This document shows, in pieces, positions 34,393 to 43,585 of a stretch of 64,000 nucleotides of DNA. Made by a program: the position numbers and the translations under genes. The stretch lies in assembly GCF_028368975.1 (NCBI RefSeq), contig NZ_JAQNDM010000002.1, forward strand, positions 3,342,425-3,406,424. The letters run 5' to 3'. Source of the stretch: Stigmatella ashevillena (lineage in GTDB: Bacteria; Myxococcota; Myxococcia; Myxococcales; Myxococcaceae). Below the pieces are notes generated by a model. It made no database searches, had not been told where the DNA came from, and was given only the letters and a program-made list of their open reading frames with translations. The first letter of the stretch is position 1; each line of letters begins with the position of its first letter.

Positions 34393-35994
34393 CTACTCTA
34401 CCCGGTAACTTTTCACCGCGCTGCTCAGTTGCTCGGAAATGATTTGCAGCGTGGTGGCCGCCTCGCCCGTGGAGCCAATGCGGGCCACCGTATCGTCCAT
34501 CATCTTCGACAGCTCGTTCACGGCCTGGGTGATCTGGTTGATGCCCACGTTCTGCTGATTCACCGCGGCGGCGATCTGCCGCACGGCCGCGGCGTTGTCC
34601 TGGACGATGCCGGACAGCTCGCGCAGGTTCTGGCCCGAGGTGCGCACCTGCGTCAACCCCGACTCCATGCGCTCCGCACCGCTCTCGGTGATGCGCACGG
34701 CATCACTCACCGAGGTGCTGATGTCATCGAGCAGCTCACGCACCCGGCTGGTGGCCTGGATGGACTGGTCCGCCAGGGCCCGAATTTCGCGCGCCACCAC
34801 GCCAAAGCCCTTGCCGTGCTCGCCGCTGCGCACCGCCTCGATGGCGGCGTTGAGCGCCAGCATGTTGGACTGGTCCGCCAGGTCCTTCACCGTCTGGGTA
34901 ATCCCGCCGATCTGCTGGGTGCGCTCCCCCAGTTCGATGATCTTCTGGGCAATCTTCACCACCTGATTGCGGATGTCGTTCAGGCCCGCCATCGTCATCT
35001 CGATGGCGGCCTCGCCCGAGCGCGCCAGCTCATCGGCGCGCTCGGCCACCGCCAGCACCGAGGCGGCCTTCTGCGAGGCCAAGAGGCTCGTCTGGCGGAT
35101 CTCATGCGCCGTCACCTGCGTCTCCTGGAGCGCGGCGGCCTGGCGGGAGACGGTTTGCGCCTGCTCGTTGGAGGAGGCGTTGAGGTGATCCGTGGACTGC
35201 TTGAGCGCCTCGGCGGCCTGCTGAAGGTTGATGGTCACCTCGCGCAGCTTCTCCACCACCTGGGAGAAGCTCTTGGCGAGCCGACCCACCTCATCCCCAC
35301 TCGTCACCTGGATGGAACGCGTCAGGTCTCCGGACTCGACGATGTGGGCCGCCACGTCCGTCAGCTCCCGCAGGGGACGCACGATGGTGCGCACGAACAC
35401 CGCGGCGGCCACCACGCTGCCCGCCACGAGCACCAGCGCCAGCAGCAGCATCTCCTGGGACAGCTGCGAGGCCTTCTGCCCCAAGGACTCCCGCTGCACG
35501 CCCACGTGCACCACCCCCCGGTTGTCCATCAGGGGAACAGCGATGTCGATGGCGTGCATCCGCCCTGGGCCCGTGCCAAGCTCCACCTCTTGGATGCGCC
35601 GCCGGTCGGGCTCCTGCTCCAGCACGATGGGCTCCACGCGGGTGCTGGCCACCAGCTCGGCGGGGGGCATGCCCCGGAAGGTGTGCACGAGGACGCGGCC
35701 GGTGGGATCAGCCACGTAGATGTAGCTCACCCCCTGCTGCACCTGGAACGACTCGACCAGCGTCTGAAGGGCGGCCGTGTCTCCGGTATTCAGGGATTCC
35801 TGCTCGGCGGCGCGGGTGAGCCCCAGGGCCAGCGCGGCCCCCTCGCTCGCATGCGCCACCACGAGGCTCTGGTTCAGCCGCCGCGTGGCCACCATGGTGA
35901 GGATGATCGCCAGGATGGCGCTGATGGCCCCGGTCACCAGGATGAACTTGACCGACAGGCCCAGCGAGAGACGGAACCGAGTAGGCAATTTCAC
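34393..35994 (-). CDS. Methyl-accepting chemotaxis protein
   Basis: The 533-residue product has an N-terminal transmembrane helix (FILVTGAISAILAIILTMVA), a periplasmic Cache-like domain of about 150 residues, a second helix (LLLALVLVAGSVVAAAVFV), a HAMP domain and a long coiled-coil signalling domain with the hairpin tip NMLALNAAIEAVRSGEHGKGF. It is the receptor of the chemosensory operon. I start it at the GTG at 35994, which overlaps the minicistron stop (GTGA). The stimulus is unknown. Confidence 0.88.
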   Translation of the reverse strand: MKLPTRFRLSLGLSVKFILVTGAISAILAIILTMVATRRLNQSLVVAHASEGAALALGLTRAAEQESLNTGDTAALQTLVESFQVQQGVSYIYVADPTGRVLVHTFRGMPPAELVASTRVEPIVLEQEPDRRRIQEVELGTGPGRMHAIDIAVPLMDNRGVVHVGVQRESLGQKASQLSQEMLLLALVLVAGSVVAAAVFVRTIVRPLRELTDVAAHIVESGDLTRSIQVTSGDEVGRLAKSFSQVVEKLREVTINLQQAAEALKQSTDHLNASSNEQAQTVSRQAAALQETQVTAHEIRQTSLLASQKAASVLAVAERADELARSGEAAIEMTMAGLNDIRNQVVKIAQKIIELGERTQQIGGITQTVKDLADQSNMLALNAAIEAVRSGEHGKGFGVVAREIRALADQSIQATSRVRELLDDISTSVSDAVRITESGAERMESGLTQVRTSGQNLRELSGIVQDNAAAVRQIAAAVNQQNVGINQITQAVNELSKMMDDTVARIGSTGEAATTLQIISEQLSSAVKSYRVE

Positions 35995-36038
35995 GGAGAC
36001 ACCGCAGTCACGTTCACCTTCAGGTTCGATCGGTTCAT
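35991..36038 (-). CDS. 15-codon minicistron linking cheB and the MCP gene
   Basis: An ATG overlapping the cheB stop (ATGA) and preceded by GGAGAGG opens a frame reading MNRSNLKVNVTAVSP, whose TGA overlaps the GTG start of the MCP gene (GTGA). The relay would let a ribosome pass from cheB to mcp. The peptide itself may have no function. This is a reading of spacing only. Confidence 0.4.
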   Translation of the reverse strand: MNRSNLKVNVTAVSP

Positions 36039-37090
36039 ACCGCCTCTCCAAATCCCCCCCGCGGCCGGTCGAACGGCCGCGTGCAGCACTGCCGGATGAA
36101 GTCCGGCATGGCGGAGAGCGCGAGTGCCTGGGTGGTCGCCCCCAGGTCCAACGCCGCCTTGGGCATTCCGAAGACCACGGAGGTGGCCTCGTCCTGAGCG
36201 CAGGTCACCCCCCCCACTTGCTGGATGTCCAACAACCCACGCGCGCCATCCTCTCCCATGCCCGTAAGCACCAGCCCCCCTGCCCGGCTGCCGTACACAC
36301 GAGCCAGCGACGAGAGCAGCAGGTCTCCCGAGGGACATGGCCCCCCGCGCGTCCGGCTGAGCCGGGCCACGCCCCCTTCCAAGGTGAGATCATGCCCGTC
36401 GAGCGCGAAGTACACCCGCCCCGGCTCCAGCCGCTCCCCCTCGTGGGCAATGGACACCCCCAGGGTGGTGACCTGGCTGAGCCAGCGCACCATGCCGGGG
36501 GTGAAGCCCTCGGTGATGTGCTGGGCGACGACCACCGGCACGGGCAGTTCCTTGGGCAGGCGCGAGAGGATCTCCGCCAGCGCGGGCGGCCCGCCGGTGG
36601 AGGCGGCCAGCCCGAAGATGTCCACGCGGGCACCGGTGGAGGGCGGCGGCAGCGGCACATCCCGGCGCGCGCGGCGGGAGACGACGGGCACCTCCGCCAT
36701 GAGGCACACGGAGTTGACGAGCTCTCGCCCCCACCGCCGCAGCTCATCGCCGGACGTCACGTTGGGCTTGGCGATGAGCTCCAGCGCGCCCGCCCGAATG
36801 GCCTGGAACGCCAGGTCCGCCCCGCGGTCCGCCACGGCGCTCACCACCAGAATCCGGGCCGGCGCATCCGTCATGATGGCGGCGATGGCCCCGGGCCCGT
36901 CCAGCCCGGGCAACAACAGATCCATGGTGATGACATCCGGCCGCAACAGCCGGGCCAGTGAGACGGCCCGGTTGCCATCGCCCGCGCGTCCAATCACCTC
37001 GATGCGCGCATCCATGGTCAGGAGCGCGGCCATCGTATTGACCATGGTGGGCGAGTCGTCCACCACCAGCACTCGAATAGGGCGCTTCAT
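36035..37090 (-). CDS. cheB: Chemotaxis response regulator methylesterase CheB
   Basis: The 351-residue product has a receiver domain (Asp in VITMDLLLPG near 57) and a CheB methylesterase domain with the catalytic Ser (LAASTGGPPAL), His (VVAQHITEGFTPG) and Asp (TGMGEDGARG). It removes methyl groups from the MCP and may deamidate it. It overlaps the CheA gene upstream by 4 bases. Confidence 0.93.
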   Translation of the reverse strand: MKRPIRVLVVDDSPTMVNTMAALLTMDARIEVIGRAGDGNRAVSLARLLRPDVITMDLLLPGLDGPGAIAAIMTDAPARILVVSAVADRGADLAFQAIRAGALELIAKPNVTSGDELRRWGRELVNSVCLMAEVPVVSRRARRDVPLPPPSTGARVDIFGLAASTGGPPALAEILSRLPKELPVPVVVAQHITEGFTPGMVRWLSQVTTLGVSIAHEGERLEPGRVYFALDGHDLTLEGGVARLSRTRGGPCPSGDLLLSSLARVYGSRAGGLVLTGMGEDGARGLLDIQQVGGVTCAQDEATSVVFGMPKAALDLGATTQALALSAMPDFIRQCCTRPFDRPRGGFGEAV

Positions 37091-39339
37091 GGGCGTCCTC
37101 CCCGGCGACTCATCACATCGAGAACCTCGGCCAGCAGCCGGCCCGACGCACAGTCGCGCTTGCTGAGAAAGCCATCTGCCCCCGCGGCGCGGCCCCGGTC
37201 CCGGGCCGCCTCATGGGTGGAGACGAGGATGATAGGCAAGTTCCGCGTCTCGGGACGCTGACGCATGCGGCGGATGAACTCCTCGCCATCCATCTCCTCC
37301 ATCTCCAGGTCGCAGATGATGACATCGTAGGCATCCGTCTGCACCCGCTCCAGGGCCCGCGCACCGCTGGAGGCCAGGTGCACGGTGAACCCGCCGGCCT
37401 CCAGCATGGCACGGTGCAGGGCCCGCGCGGTGAGCGAATCATCCACCACCAGCGCCCGGCGGCTCTGGGGCGCGGCCGCCGCGAGGGTGGCCGGCTCCAC
37501 CACCAGCCAGTTGGGGCGCAGGATGAGCATCAGCTCGCCGCGGCTCAGCGTGGCCGCGCCCTGGTAGGCGGGGACGTCCCGAACCTCCGCGGGCAGCGGC
37601 CGGATAACGAGATCCCGGTCTCCCACCACCGAGTCCACCGCGAGCGCCACCCGCTTGCCCCCATTCTGGATGACCATGAGCGGCTGCCCCTCGGAAGGCG
37701 GTGACGCGGCGCGCAGTCCCAGCCGCGCGCCCAGGTCCACCACGGGGATGAGCTGCCCCTGGTACTCGAGCTGGGAGCGCCGCTTGCTGACGCGCAGGGT
37801 GCTCATGCGCGTGAGCTGGGTGGCTTCCACCGCCAGCATGGGCAGGCCCATCATCTGGTCGAACACGCGCACCACCAGCACCGGCGAGCTGCCCAGCTCC
37901 ACCGGCAGGGTGAGCATGAAGCGCGTGCCCTGTCCCAGGGTGCTGGCCACCTCGATGCGGCCCTGGAGCGACTCCACGGCCGCGCGCACCGCGTCCAACC
38001 CCACGCCGCGCCCGGAGGTGTCCGTCACGTCCGCGCGCGTGCTGAAGCCCGGGCGGAAGATGAGATCCCTCACCTGGTTGTCGTTCATCCGCTTCAGCTC
38101 CTCGGCGGTGGCCAGGCCGCGGCTCTCGGCCACCTGGCGCACGCGCGCCACGTCGACGCCACGTCCGTCATCGCTGGACTCCAGGAAAAGAAGGTTGCCC
38201 TGCTGCTCGATGCGCAGGGTGAGCGCCCCCTCGTGGTGCTTGCCGGTGCGCTCGCGCTCCGCGGGAGCCTCCAGGCCATGGTCCACCGCGTTGCGCAGCA
38301 GGTGCACCAGCGCGCCGTTGAGCTTCTCCAGCAGCCGCCGGTCGAGGGACACCTCCGCCCCCACGACGGACAGCCGCGCCTCCTTGCGCAGTTGCCGGGA
38401 CAAGTCCCTCACCATGCGCTGCAACGGCTCGAGGATGGTGCGCACGGGCCGGGTGGTGATGGCCTTGAGCCCCTCCTCCAGCGCGTCGACGACATCGGCC
38501 GTCTCCTCGCCATCGGAGCGCAGCGCGCGCCCCACGCCGGACAGCAACGTGCGGGCCTCGGCCGTCTCCGCCAGCAGGCCCTGCCGCGCCAGCAGCGCCA
38601 CCGCCCGGTCCAGCTCTCGGGAGCGCTCCTCCGTGCGCAGGCGCACCTCGCGCAGGCGCTCCACCTCGCGCATCAGCGCCGTCACCTGGCGCGTGCCCAC
38701 ACGCCAGCCCGCGCCATCGGACTCCCCGGAGTGGAACTCGTCCCGGGGCGCCTCGGCCGAGCCCGCGCCGCCCCCGCCTCCCATGGGCAGGGGGGCCGGC
38801 GTGGAGGCGAGGGCCTTGGGCGCTGGAGGCAGGGAAACAGCGGTCGCGGGACTCGAGGCGGCAACCGCCACCACCACCTCGGGCGCGACCCCCGCGGGCG
38901 CGACGGGCGGCGGGGCCACGACGGCCAACTCGGGCGGGGGCGCCGTGGCGACGAGCTGGGCCAGGGCGATGGCGTAGTCCGGCAGCGCGTCCCCCCGCCC
39001 GTCCGCATGGGCCTGGACGCGCAGCATGAAGACATCCAGGCCGTGCAGCAGCAGGTCCACCACCGCCCGCGGCATCTTCTGCGGATTGCCCCGCAGCGGC
39101 GCCAGCGCGTCTTCCAGCTTGTGGGCGATCTCGCTCAGGTCTTGCAGGCCCAGGCTCGCGGCGCTCCCCTTGAGCGTGTGCAGGTGGCGCCCCAACCGCA
39201 CGTAGGCCTTGTTCAACGCATCGGCATCCAGTCCATCCCGCTCCAGCTCGAGCAGGTCGACCGTCACCTTTTGACAGACCTCCTGGGCCTCGGCGGCGAA
39301 GCCCACCACGAGCCCTTGCAGGAGAGGATCAACGGCCAT
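37087..39339 (-). CDS. cheA: CheA histidine kinase fused to a receiver domain
   Basis: The 750-residue product has an Hpt domain with the phosphorylated His in HTLKGSA (near 54), an Ala/Pro-rich linker, an H-box dimerisation/HATPase region (LLRNAVDHGLEAP, DDGRGVDV, SGRGVGLDAV), a CheW-like domain and a C-terminal receiver (Asp in IICDLEMEEMDG). This is the hybrid CheA found in alternative chemosensory systems such as Frz and Wsp. Its receiver may act as a phosphate sink. Confidence 0.92.
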   Translation of the reverse strand: MAVDPLLQGLVVGFAAEAQEVCQKVTVDLLELERDGLDADALNKAYVRLGRHLHTLKGSAASLGLQDLSEIAHKLEDALAPLRGNPQKMPRAVVDLLLHGLDVFMLRVQAHADGRGDALPDYAIALAQLVATAPPPELAVVAPPPVAPAGVAPEVVVAVAASSPATAVSLPPAPKALASTPAPLPMGGGGGAGSAEAPRDEFHSGESDGAGWRVGTRQVTALMREVERLREVRLRTEERSRELDRAVALLARQGLLAETAEARTLLSGVGRALRSDGEETADVVDALEEGLKAITTRPVRTILEPLQRMVRDLSRQLRKEARLSVVGAEVSLDRRLLEKLNGALVHLLRNAVDHGLEAPAERERTGKHHEGALTLRIEQQGNLLFLESSDDGRGVDVARVRQVAESRGLATAEELKRMNDNQVRDLIFRPGFSTRADVTDTSGRGVGLDAVRAAVESLQGRIEVASTLGQGTRFMLTLPVELGSSPVLVVRVFDQMMGLPMLAVEATQLTRMSTLRVSKRRSQLEYQGQLIPVVDLGARLGLRAASPPSEGQPLMVIQNGGKRVALAVDSVVGDRDLVIRPLPAEVRDVPAYQGAATLSRGELMLILRPNWLVVEPATLAAAAPQSRRALVVDDSLTARALHRAMLEAGGFTVHLASSGARALERVQTDAYDVIICDLEMEEMDGEEFIRRMRQRPETRNLPIILVSTHEAARDRGRAAGADGFLSKRDCASGRLLAEVLDVMSRRGGRP

Positions 39340-39877
39340 GATACACTCCCGTTGCGCCCTTCACGAAGAGGCGGGGCGGATCGATGAGGTGAACGAGCTG
39401 ATGGTCGGTGTAGACCTCCAGGATGGCCCCCTCCGCGCGGGAGCGGGCCGCCTCCACCGCCGCCACGGGCAAGCTCGTGGGACGGGGAATGGCCTCGCAG
39501 TCCAGCGCGCAGAGCTCCCCATCCCCCCGGTCCACCACCAGCAGCACGGCGGGGTCCTCGCGCCAACCGTGGCCGCCCAACAAGGACGCGAGGCTGAGGG
39601 CCGCGAGCACCTGGCCCTGAAAGCGAAGCACCCCGATGATGTGGGGCGCCGAAAGGGGCACCGGCGTCACCATCCTCAGGGGGAGCGCCGCGCGCAGCGC
39701 CTCGAGCGGCAGGGCATAGCGCTCCTCGCCCAGGGGGAACTCGGCCACCATGTAGACCGCTTCGTCCTGGGTGGTATCCCCCTGCTCCTGCTCCCGCAGA
39801 CGCTCCGCGCGCCGCTCCAGGAGCCGGCGAAGCTCTTCTTCTTGAGCTTCATCCAGGGTCCTTGGGATGACTTTCAT
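39329..39877 (-). CDS. cheW: CheW-like coupling protein
   Basis: The 182-residue product has an N-terminal charged coiled-coil (about 8-35: EAQEEELRRLLERRAERLRE) followed by a CheW domain (FPLGEERYALPLEALR, IIGVLRFQGQVLAALSL). It should bridge the MCP and CheA. Its stop overlaps the CheA start by 11 bases. Confidence 0.85.
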   Translation of the reverse strand: MKVIPRTLDEAQEEELRRLLERRAERLREQEQGDTTQDEAVYMVAEFPLGEERYALPLEALRAALPLRMVTPVPLSAPHIIGVLRFQGQVLAALSLASLLGGHGWREDPAVLLVVDRGDGELCALDCEAIPRPTSLPVAAVEAARSRAEGAILEVYTDHQLVHLIDPPRLFVKGATGVYHGR

Positions 39878-41091
39878 TCAGCGGCTCCCTGGTTGAGGTA
39901 GGCGTCCGCCGACGCCTTGTAAAAACGCGCGGGGAGGCACTCGGGCCCTTCGACGATCTGATCCGGAGGCAACTTCGCGGCCCGCGCATGCACGGCGCGC
40001 ATGAGCGGATAGGCAGCCGCACGGGCCCCATTGCGCTCTCTGAGCAGGGCCAGCTCCAGCAGGCCGGGCAGGTAGTCCGGAAACTGCCGCACCAGGGCCT
40101 CCAGCATGAGCGAGGCCCGCGGCACATCCCCCTGCTCGATGCGCTCGAGCGCCTCCAGGTGGAACTGCGAGGGCGAGCGGGGCGGCTCGGGCGGAGGCAA
40201 GGCCACCGGGACGGGCGTCATCCGGAACGGCCCGGAGCGCGCGGGCTTCGGCGCGGGGGGCTTCACGGCAGGCGTCAGGGGCGTCTCCGGGCGATGGAAG
40301 GCCTGCAGCTCCGGAGGCCCCACGCGCACCAGCCCCTCCGGAACGCGGTCCACCTCCACCGTCCCCAGGAAGAGGTAGCCGCCGGGGGCGAGCGCCCGGA
40401 CGATGTGGGCGATGGCCACCTCACGGGCCGCTGGGGTGAAGTACGTGAGCACGTTGCGGCAGAGAATGAACTCGAAGAACCCGAACAGATCGGGCAGGGG
40501 CCCCATCAGGTTCGTCACGGCGAAGGTGGTGACATTGCGCACCCCTTCCAGGATGACCACCTCCCGCTCGCTGGTGGGGCGGTACAACGGAAACAGGTGC
40601 GGACCGGAGTCCCTCCGAGACCAGGCGCCATAGGTGGCGCGCCGGGCGTGGGCGAGGCTCGCCTCGTTGAGATCCGTGCCCAGCACCTCCACGGGCATGC
40701 CCGGGGGCGCGGAGGCCAGCAGACACGAGGCCAGCGAGTACGCCTCCTCGCCGGTGGCACAGCCCGCGCTCCAGCCCCGCAGGCGGGTCGGGTTGCGGCG
40801 CAGCACGCCGGGGACCCCGTCCCGGGCGACGAAGCGGAAGTGCTCCGGGTGCCGGTAGAAGTACGTCTCCCCCACCAGCGAGGTGCGCACGACGGTCTGG
40901 GCGAACGGCGTCTCCGGGTTCTGAAGCTCGGTGAGCAATTCCACCAAGGTGCGCCCCCGCGCCAACTCCGAGCGCACGAGGCGCTCCAGGGACTCCGGAG
41001 CGATGGCATCGTCCCGGAATCCCGTCCGCTCGGAGACCAGCTGCCGGGCCCGGGCAAACAGCAGTGGATCCAATCCCCCCGTCACCGTCAT
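39874..41091 (-). CDS. cheR: Chemotaxis methyltransferase CheR with C-terminal helical repeats
   Basis: The 405-residue product has the CheR N-terminal helical domain, the SAM-binding motif GWSAGCATGEEAYSLA and FILCRNVLTYF, then a Pro-rich linker and a C-terminal helical region like TPR repeats (LEALERIEQGDVPRASLMLE). It methylates glutamates of the MCP. TPR-tailed CheR proteins are typical of alternative chemosensory systems. It overlaps its neighbours by 4 bases on each side. Confidence 0.92.
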   Translation of the reverse strand: MTVTGGLDPLLFARARQLVSERTGFRDDAIAPESLERLVRSELARGRTLVELLTELQNPETPFAQTVVRTSLVGETYFYRHPEHFRFVARDGVPGVLRRNPTRLRGWSAGCATGEEAYSLASCLLASAPPGMPVEVLGTDLNEASLAHARRATYGAWSRRDSGPHLFPLYRPTSEREVVILEGVRNVTTFAVTNLMGPLPDLFGFFEFILCRNVLTYFTPAAREVAIAHIVRALAPGGYLFLGTVEVDRVPEGLVRVGPPELQAFHRPETPLTPAVKPPAPKPARSGPFRMTPVPVALPPPEPPRSPSQFHLEALERIEQGDVPRASLMLEALVRQFPDYLPGLLELALLRERNGARAAAYPLMRAVHARAAKLPPDQIVEGPECLPARFYKASADAYLNQGAAE

Positions 41092-41951
41092 GCGCCTTGA
41101 CCTATGTCACCTGGCCTCAACAGCGCGGACAAGTCCTTCAACAGCTCACGTGCGACAAAGACCCGGGGATCCAGCAGGGGAAGCGTCCGGCCTCCCCCCA
41201 CCCGGAGCATGCCGATGAGCCCCTCCTTGAGGAGCCCGTGCTCGACGCCTCCCAGGCGCCTGTCGATGTCCCCGGCGGGAAACTCCTCCGGGTCCTGCAC
41301 CCGGTCCACGCACAAGGCCAGCGGCACGCTGTCCACCTGGATGATGACCAGCATGCGCTCACGCAGCGGCACGCGGTGGTCCATCTCCAACCGGCGCGCC
41401 ACATCCAACACGCACACCGCCGAGCCCCGCAGCTCCACGTACTCGCGCAGGTAGTCGGGCCCGGTGGGCAGCGGCCGCAACGCGGGCTGAAGGAGCACCT
41501 CGCGCACCGCGTCCAAGGGCACGGCGAACTCCTGATCCCCTGTCGTCATCCGCAGCACCAGCATCGCCCCGGTGCGGGTGCGCTTCCGGGCGTTCTCCAG
41601 CGCCTTGGCCACCACGGACAGGAGCTCTTCGGCCCGGAAAGGCTTGGCCAGGAACGCCTCCGCCCCCAGCCCCAGACAGGCCTCCGCGCGCGACTTCTCC
41701 GAGGAGATGATGATGACGGGGATGTCGGACGTGGCCGCCGAGGCCTTCATCTTCTGGAGCACCTCGTCCCCATCCATCTCCGGCATCGACAGGTCCAGCA
41801 GCACCGCCTCGGGCTGCAGCCGTCCCACCTTCTCGAGCGCCTCACGGCCGTTGCTCGCGGTGTTCAGCGAGTAGTGGCCGGAGAGAATGGCCCGCTCGAG
41901 TGCGAGGATGGCGTCGCTGTCATCGACGAGAAGGAGGGACGGGAGGCTCAC
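41088..41951 (-). CDS. Receiver-CheW fusion protein (CheV-like, reversed order)
   Basis: The 287-residue product has an N-terminal receiver (Asp in VLLDLSMPEMDG, Lys in FLAKPF) and a C-terminal CheW-like domain (GDQEFAVPLDAVREVLL, VELRGSAVCVLDVARRL). Canonical CheV has CheW first; here the order is swapped. It could couple receptors to CheA under phosphorylation control. It overlaps both neighbours by 4 bases. Confidence 0.85.
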   Translation of the reverse strand: MSLPSLLLVDDSDAILALERAILSGHYSLNTASNGREALEKVGRLQPEAVLLDLSMPEMDGDEVLQKMKASAATSDIPVIIISSEKSRAEACLGLGAEAFLAKPFRAEELLSVVAKALENARKRTRTGAMLVLRMTTGDQEFAVPLDAVREVLLQPALRPLPTGPDYLREYVELRGSAVCVLDVARRLEMDHRVPLRERMLVIIQVDSVPLALCVDRVQDPEEFPAGDIDRRLGGVEHGLLKEGLIGMLRVGGGRTLPLLDPRVFVARELLKDLSALLRPGDIGQGA

Positions 41952-42331
41952 GGGGCGGCTTGGGGCAGGTACTGACGGACCGTCTCGGTCAGATCATGGT
42001 GGGACACCGGCTTCTGAATGAAGGCATTGGCCCCTGCCTCCGCCCCGCGCTGTCGCAGGTCCCCCCCCTTCTCCGCGGTCAGGAGAATGACGGGGATGCC
42101 CCGCAGGTGGGGCTTGGAATCGGCACGAAGCTCCTTGACGAAGGTGATGCCGTCCATACCCGGCATGTTGATGTCCGCAATCACGACACTCACCGGCACG
42201 AGCCGTAACAGCTGCAACGCCCGCGTCGCATCCTCCGCCTCGATGATGCTGAGCCGGAGGTTCATCAAGTAAATCTTGATGATGTTGCGGACGGTTGGGC
42301 TGTCATCCACCACCAGGATGTTGGCACTCAC
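41948..42331 (-). CDS. CheY-like response regulator, first gene of the chemosensory operon
   Basis: The 127-residue receiver domain has DD near residue 9, Asp in VIADINMPGMDG, Thr in LLTAEKG and Lys in FIQKPVSH. It is the likely phosphoryl output of CheA. The GTG start has GAGGAG about 8 bases upstream, and the in-frame extension to 42898 runs antisense into fabI, so is not real. The operon promoter should lie in 42332-42476. Confidence 0.88.
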   Translation of the reverse strand: MSANILVVDDSPTVRNIIKIYLMNLRLSIIEAEDATRALQLLRLVPVSVVIADINMPGMDGITFVKELRADSKPHLRGIPVILLTAEKGGDLRQRGAEAGANAFIQKPVSHHDLTETVRQYLPQAAP

Positions 42332-42476
42332 CCCACGGCTCCTCACGCGGTGGCCGCTTTCGGCCCCGCTGCAAACAGATGAGACTCTAGCGTGTCCGCT
42401 TCCGGGGGAGAAAGCACGCCCGGTCTTCAAGAGGACGGACGAGGGCAGCAACGCCTGCCCCTCCCCCCTGGGTGGC

Positions 42477-43304
42477 CTACTCGCCCGCGGGCGCGGGCTT
42501 CGCCTCGGGCGGATCGTCCTGCGACGGGTCCACCGGGGGGGCCCCGATGGAGTGGTACCCACCGTCCACGTGAACCTGCTCACCGGTGGTGGAGGGCATC
42601 CAGTCCGAGAGCAAAGCACACGCGGTGCGCCCCACCGTCTCGTGGCTGTTGCGGACATCCCACCCCAGGGGCGCCTGTCGGCTCCAGGCCTGCTCCAGGG
42701 ACTTGAACCCCGGAATTCCCTTCGCGGCCACCGTGGACAGGGGTCCGGCCGCCAGGGCGTTGACGCGGATTCCCTTCGGCCCGAGATCCCTCGCCAGGTA
42801 GCGCACGGTGGCCTCCAGCGCCGCCTTGCACACCCCCATCCAGTCGTAGATGGGCCATGCAATGTTGTTGTCAAAATCCAGTGTGATGATAGAGCCACCC
42901 GGCGGCATCAGGGGCGCCACCGCCACCGCCAGCTCCTTCAGGGAGAAGGTGGAGACGCGAAACGCAGTCTGGACACTCTCCCAGGGCGTATTGAGGAAAT
43001 TACCGCCCAGGGCATCCTCGGGAGCGAAGGCAATCGAGTGAACGGCGCCATCCACACGGCCCCACTTTTCGCGCAGGGAAGCCGTCAACGCCGCGAAGTC
43101 CTCGGGCTTGGAGACGTCCAGTTCGAGCACTTCGATCCCAGGCTTGAGGCGCTTGGCGCTGCGCTCCGTGAGGGAGCGGGCACGGCCGAAGCCGGTCAGG
43201 AGGATGTCCGCGCCCTGGGCCAGGGCATGCTCGGCGATGCCGTAGGCAATCGACTGGGGGGTGAGGACACCGGTGATGAGGATCTTCTTACCCTGCAGCA
43301 GCAT
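42477..43304 (-). CDS. fabI: Enoyl-ACP reductase FabI
   Basis: The 275-residue product is a short-chain dehydrogenase-like NADH enzyme: GKKILITGVLTPQSIAYGIA (FabI-type dinucleotide site), VHSIAFAP, and the catalytic Tyr-x6-Lys in YDWMGVCKAAL. It performs the last reduction of fatty acid elongation. The ATG at 43304 starts the conserved MLLQGKKILITG. The C-terminus has an extra Pro/Asp-rich tail of about 20 residues. Confidence 0.93.
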   Translation of the reverse strand: MLLQGKKILITGVLTPQSIAYGIAEHALAQGADILLTGFGRARSLTERSAKRLKPGIEVLELDVSKPEDFAALTASLREKWGRVDGAVHSIAFAPEDALGGNFLNTPWESVQTAFRVSTFSLKELAVAVAPLMPPGGSIITLDFDNNIAWPIYDWMGVCKAALEATVRYLARDLGPKGIRVNALAAGPLSTVAAKGIPGFKSLEQAWSRQAPLGWDVRNSHETVGRTACALLSDWMPSTTGEQVHVDGGYHSIGAPPVDPSQDDPPEAKPAPAGE

Positions 43305-43396
43305 GAGGGGCCTTTCACGAGGACAGATGAAGAAGCCGGGCTCTACCACTCCTGCGGGCGTGGAAGGCACGGAAACCCCCACGGGGCCGCATGTGG

Positions 43397-43420
43397 GTCT
43401 CACCTCTTGAAATGTGAGAC
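43397..43420. promoter_or_regulatory. Palindrome between fabI and sucA
   Basis: GTCTCAC and GTGAGAC form a perfect 7-bp inverted repeat around a 10-base centre in the divergent fabI-sucA intergenic region. It could be a regulator binding site for either gene. No further support. Confidence 0.3.
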
Positions 43421-43585
43421 TCCAACGGTTCCACCGCGCGGCCGGGCGCGTGAAGTTGGACTCACGTGGCGCATGACTCTTCCTATTGCTTTGTCCATCC
43501 CCCTCTCCGTTGTTTGAGGCAGGGATGACAAATCACTTCAAAAACCCCCCACAGGGGGCCCTTCACCAGTAAAAGACCCTCCGCC

